A stretch of 64,000 nt of DNA from contig NZ_MJGC01000037.1 of the NCBI RefSeq assembly GCF_001746915.1, positions 1-64,000 on the forward strand. The letters run 5' to 3'. The translations under genes and the position numbers were made by a program. Origin of the DNA: Desertifilum tharense IPPAS B-1220 (GTDB lineage Bacteria > Cyanobacteriota > Cyanobacteriia > Cyanobacteriales > Desertifilaceae). This document shows, piece after piece, positions 63,507-64,000 of this stretch; the first letter of the stretch is position 1, and each line of letters begins with the position of its first letter. Below the pieces are notes generated by a model, which had not been told where the DNA came from, ran no database searches, and saw nothing but the letters and a program-made list of their open reading frames with translations.

Positions 63507-64000
63507 ATGAGTTCAGCGAAAGCGCCGCGCAACCGGAGTTTAACCCTAACTCCAGAGGAGCAAAGCTTCTATGCTCAACATCTAAGGCAGCTTACCCAAA
63601 AAGCTGAACCGCAGAGCATCGAAAATCAGATTATCCATCAAGACCTATTGGAAGTGTTGGATTATCTGCCTGAAAATTGCGTCGATCTGCTCTTCCTCGA
63701 TCCGCCCTATAATCTCAGCAAAACCTTTAATCAACTACGGTTTGCCGAACGTTCATCCAGCGAGTATCAAGCTTGGTTAGAATCGTGGTTTCCCAAATTG
63801 CTGAAAACCCTAAAACCTTCTGCCTCTGTTTATATCTGTGGAGATTGGCGTTCGAGTGCTGCTCTGCAACTTACGGCTGAAAAATATTTAATGATTCAAA
63901 ATCGGATTACTTGGGAACGCGAAAAAGGGAGGGGGGCAAAAGCGAACTGGAAAAACTGCTCGGAAGATATTTGGTTTTGTACGGTTTCTAACCATTACAC
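63507..64000 (+). CDS. Site-specific DNA methyltransferase, 5' part only
   Basis: The gene runs off the right edge; 164 codons are visible from the ATG at 63507. The catalytic motif is LLFLDPPYNLSKTF near residue 68, i.e. DPPY of N6-adenine or N4-cytosine methyltransferases. It precedes any SAM-binding FxGxG motif, so a beta-type order is likely. YICGDWRSSAALQL follows near 108. Target sequence unknown; no restriction gene is visible in the window. Orphan methyltransferases are common in cyanobacteria. Confidence 0.85.
   Translation, partial: MSSAKAPRNRSLTLTPEEQSFYAQHLRQLTQKAEPQSIENQIIHQDLLEVLDYLPENCVDLLFLDPPYNLSKTFNQLRFAERSSSEYQAWLESWFPKLLKTLKPSASVYICGDWRSSAALQLTAEKYLMIQNRITWEREKGRGAKANWKNCSEDIWFCTVSNHY

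Overview
The window is chromosomal DNA from a cyanobacterium, most likely a filamentous, oscillatorian-type species (inference). The octamer GCGATCGC (HIP1) recurs throughout. The fbp-tal-zwf-opcA order is the classic cyanobacterial oxidative pentose phosphate cluster. Giant multidomain kinases and cyclases, STRR-like heptamer repeats and mixed-strand gene packing also fit. I saw no rRNA, tRNA or CRISPR array.

Layout. 0.1-9 kb: a PEP-synthase-like dikinase with the domain order of rifampin phosphotransferase, facing a very large Ser/Thr kinase-ATPase-TPR-GAF-PAS-histidine kinase. 9.5-15 kb: a DUF3102-like/RusA fusion, a 1,182-residue SGNH hydrolase with carbohydrate-binding repeats and no signal peptide, and a VapBC-type toxin-antitoxin pair. 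15.2-19.6 kb: a four-gene sugar ABC importer ending in a good terminator. 20-25.6 kb: a formamidase-like amidase translationally coupled to a TauE/SafE exporter, then a membrane-bound adenylate cyclase. 25.8-31.8 kb: an NMT1/THI5-type ABC importer with a cytosine-deaminase-like amidohydrolase and a flavin oxidoreductase, interrupted by a composite repeat tract. 31.8-37.8 kb: a DUF2243 membrane protein, a UvrD-like helicase carrying the same repeat element in frame, and a PAS histidine kinase. 37.8-41.3 kb: a compact four-gene operon of desaturase, haem-oxygenase-like di-iron oxidase, DUF3419 aminocarboxypropyl-transferase-like protein and GNAT protein. This is the best candidate for an undescribed pathway. 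41.5-47.5 kb: envelope-type genes (lipoprotein, WD40 membrane protein, three tandem LRR proteins). 47.8-53.05 kb: fbp, tal, zwf and opcA, closed by a strong terminator. 53.1-54.5 kb: an AT-rich accessory islet with an ABC-ATPase remnant and an HTH-HEPN protein that may be a defence factor. 54.5-57.8 kb: a MocR regulator divergent from a GNAT and a PNPOx-like protein, plus a small membrane protein. 58-62 kb: a seven-PAS diguanylate cyclase whose GAF domain looks like a cyanobacteriochrome. 62.4-64 kb: a disordered membrane-anchored protein and the start of a DNA methyltransferase cut by the window edge.

Themes. Signalling is heavy: two histidine kinases, a cAMP cyclase, a c-di-GMP cyclase and a Ser/Thr kinase. 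Two ABC uptake systems are present. Repeats seem to have invaded gene ends: they touch the start of the first gene, the 3' end of the deaminase-like gene and the middle of the helicase. Three convergent gene pairs overlap by exactly four bases at their stop codons. All functions are read from protein motifs by eye; no database search was run.
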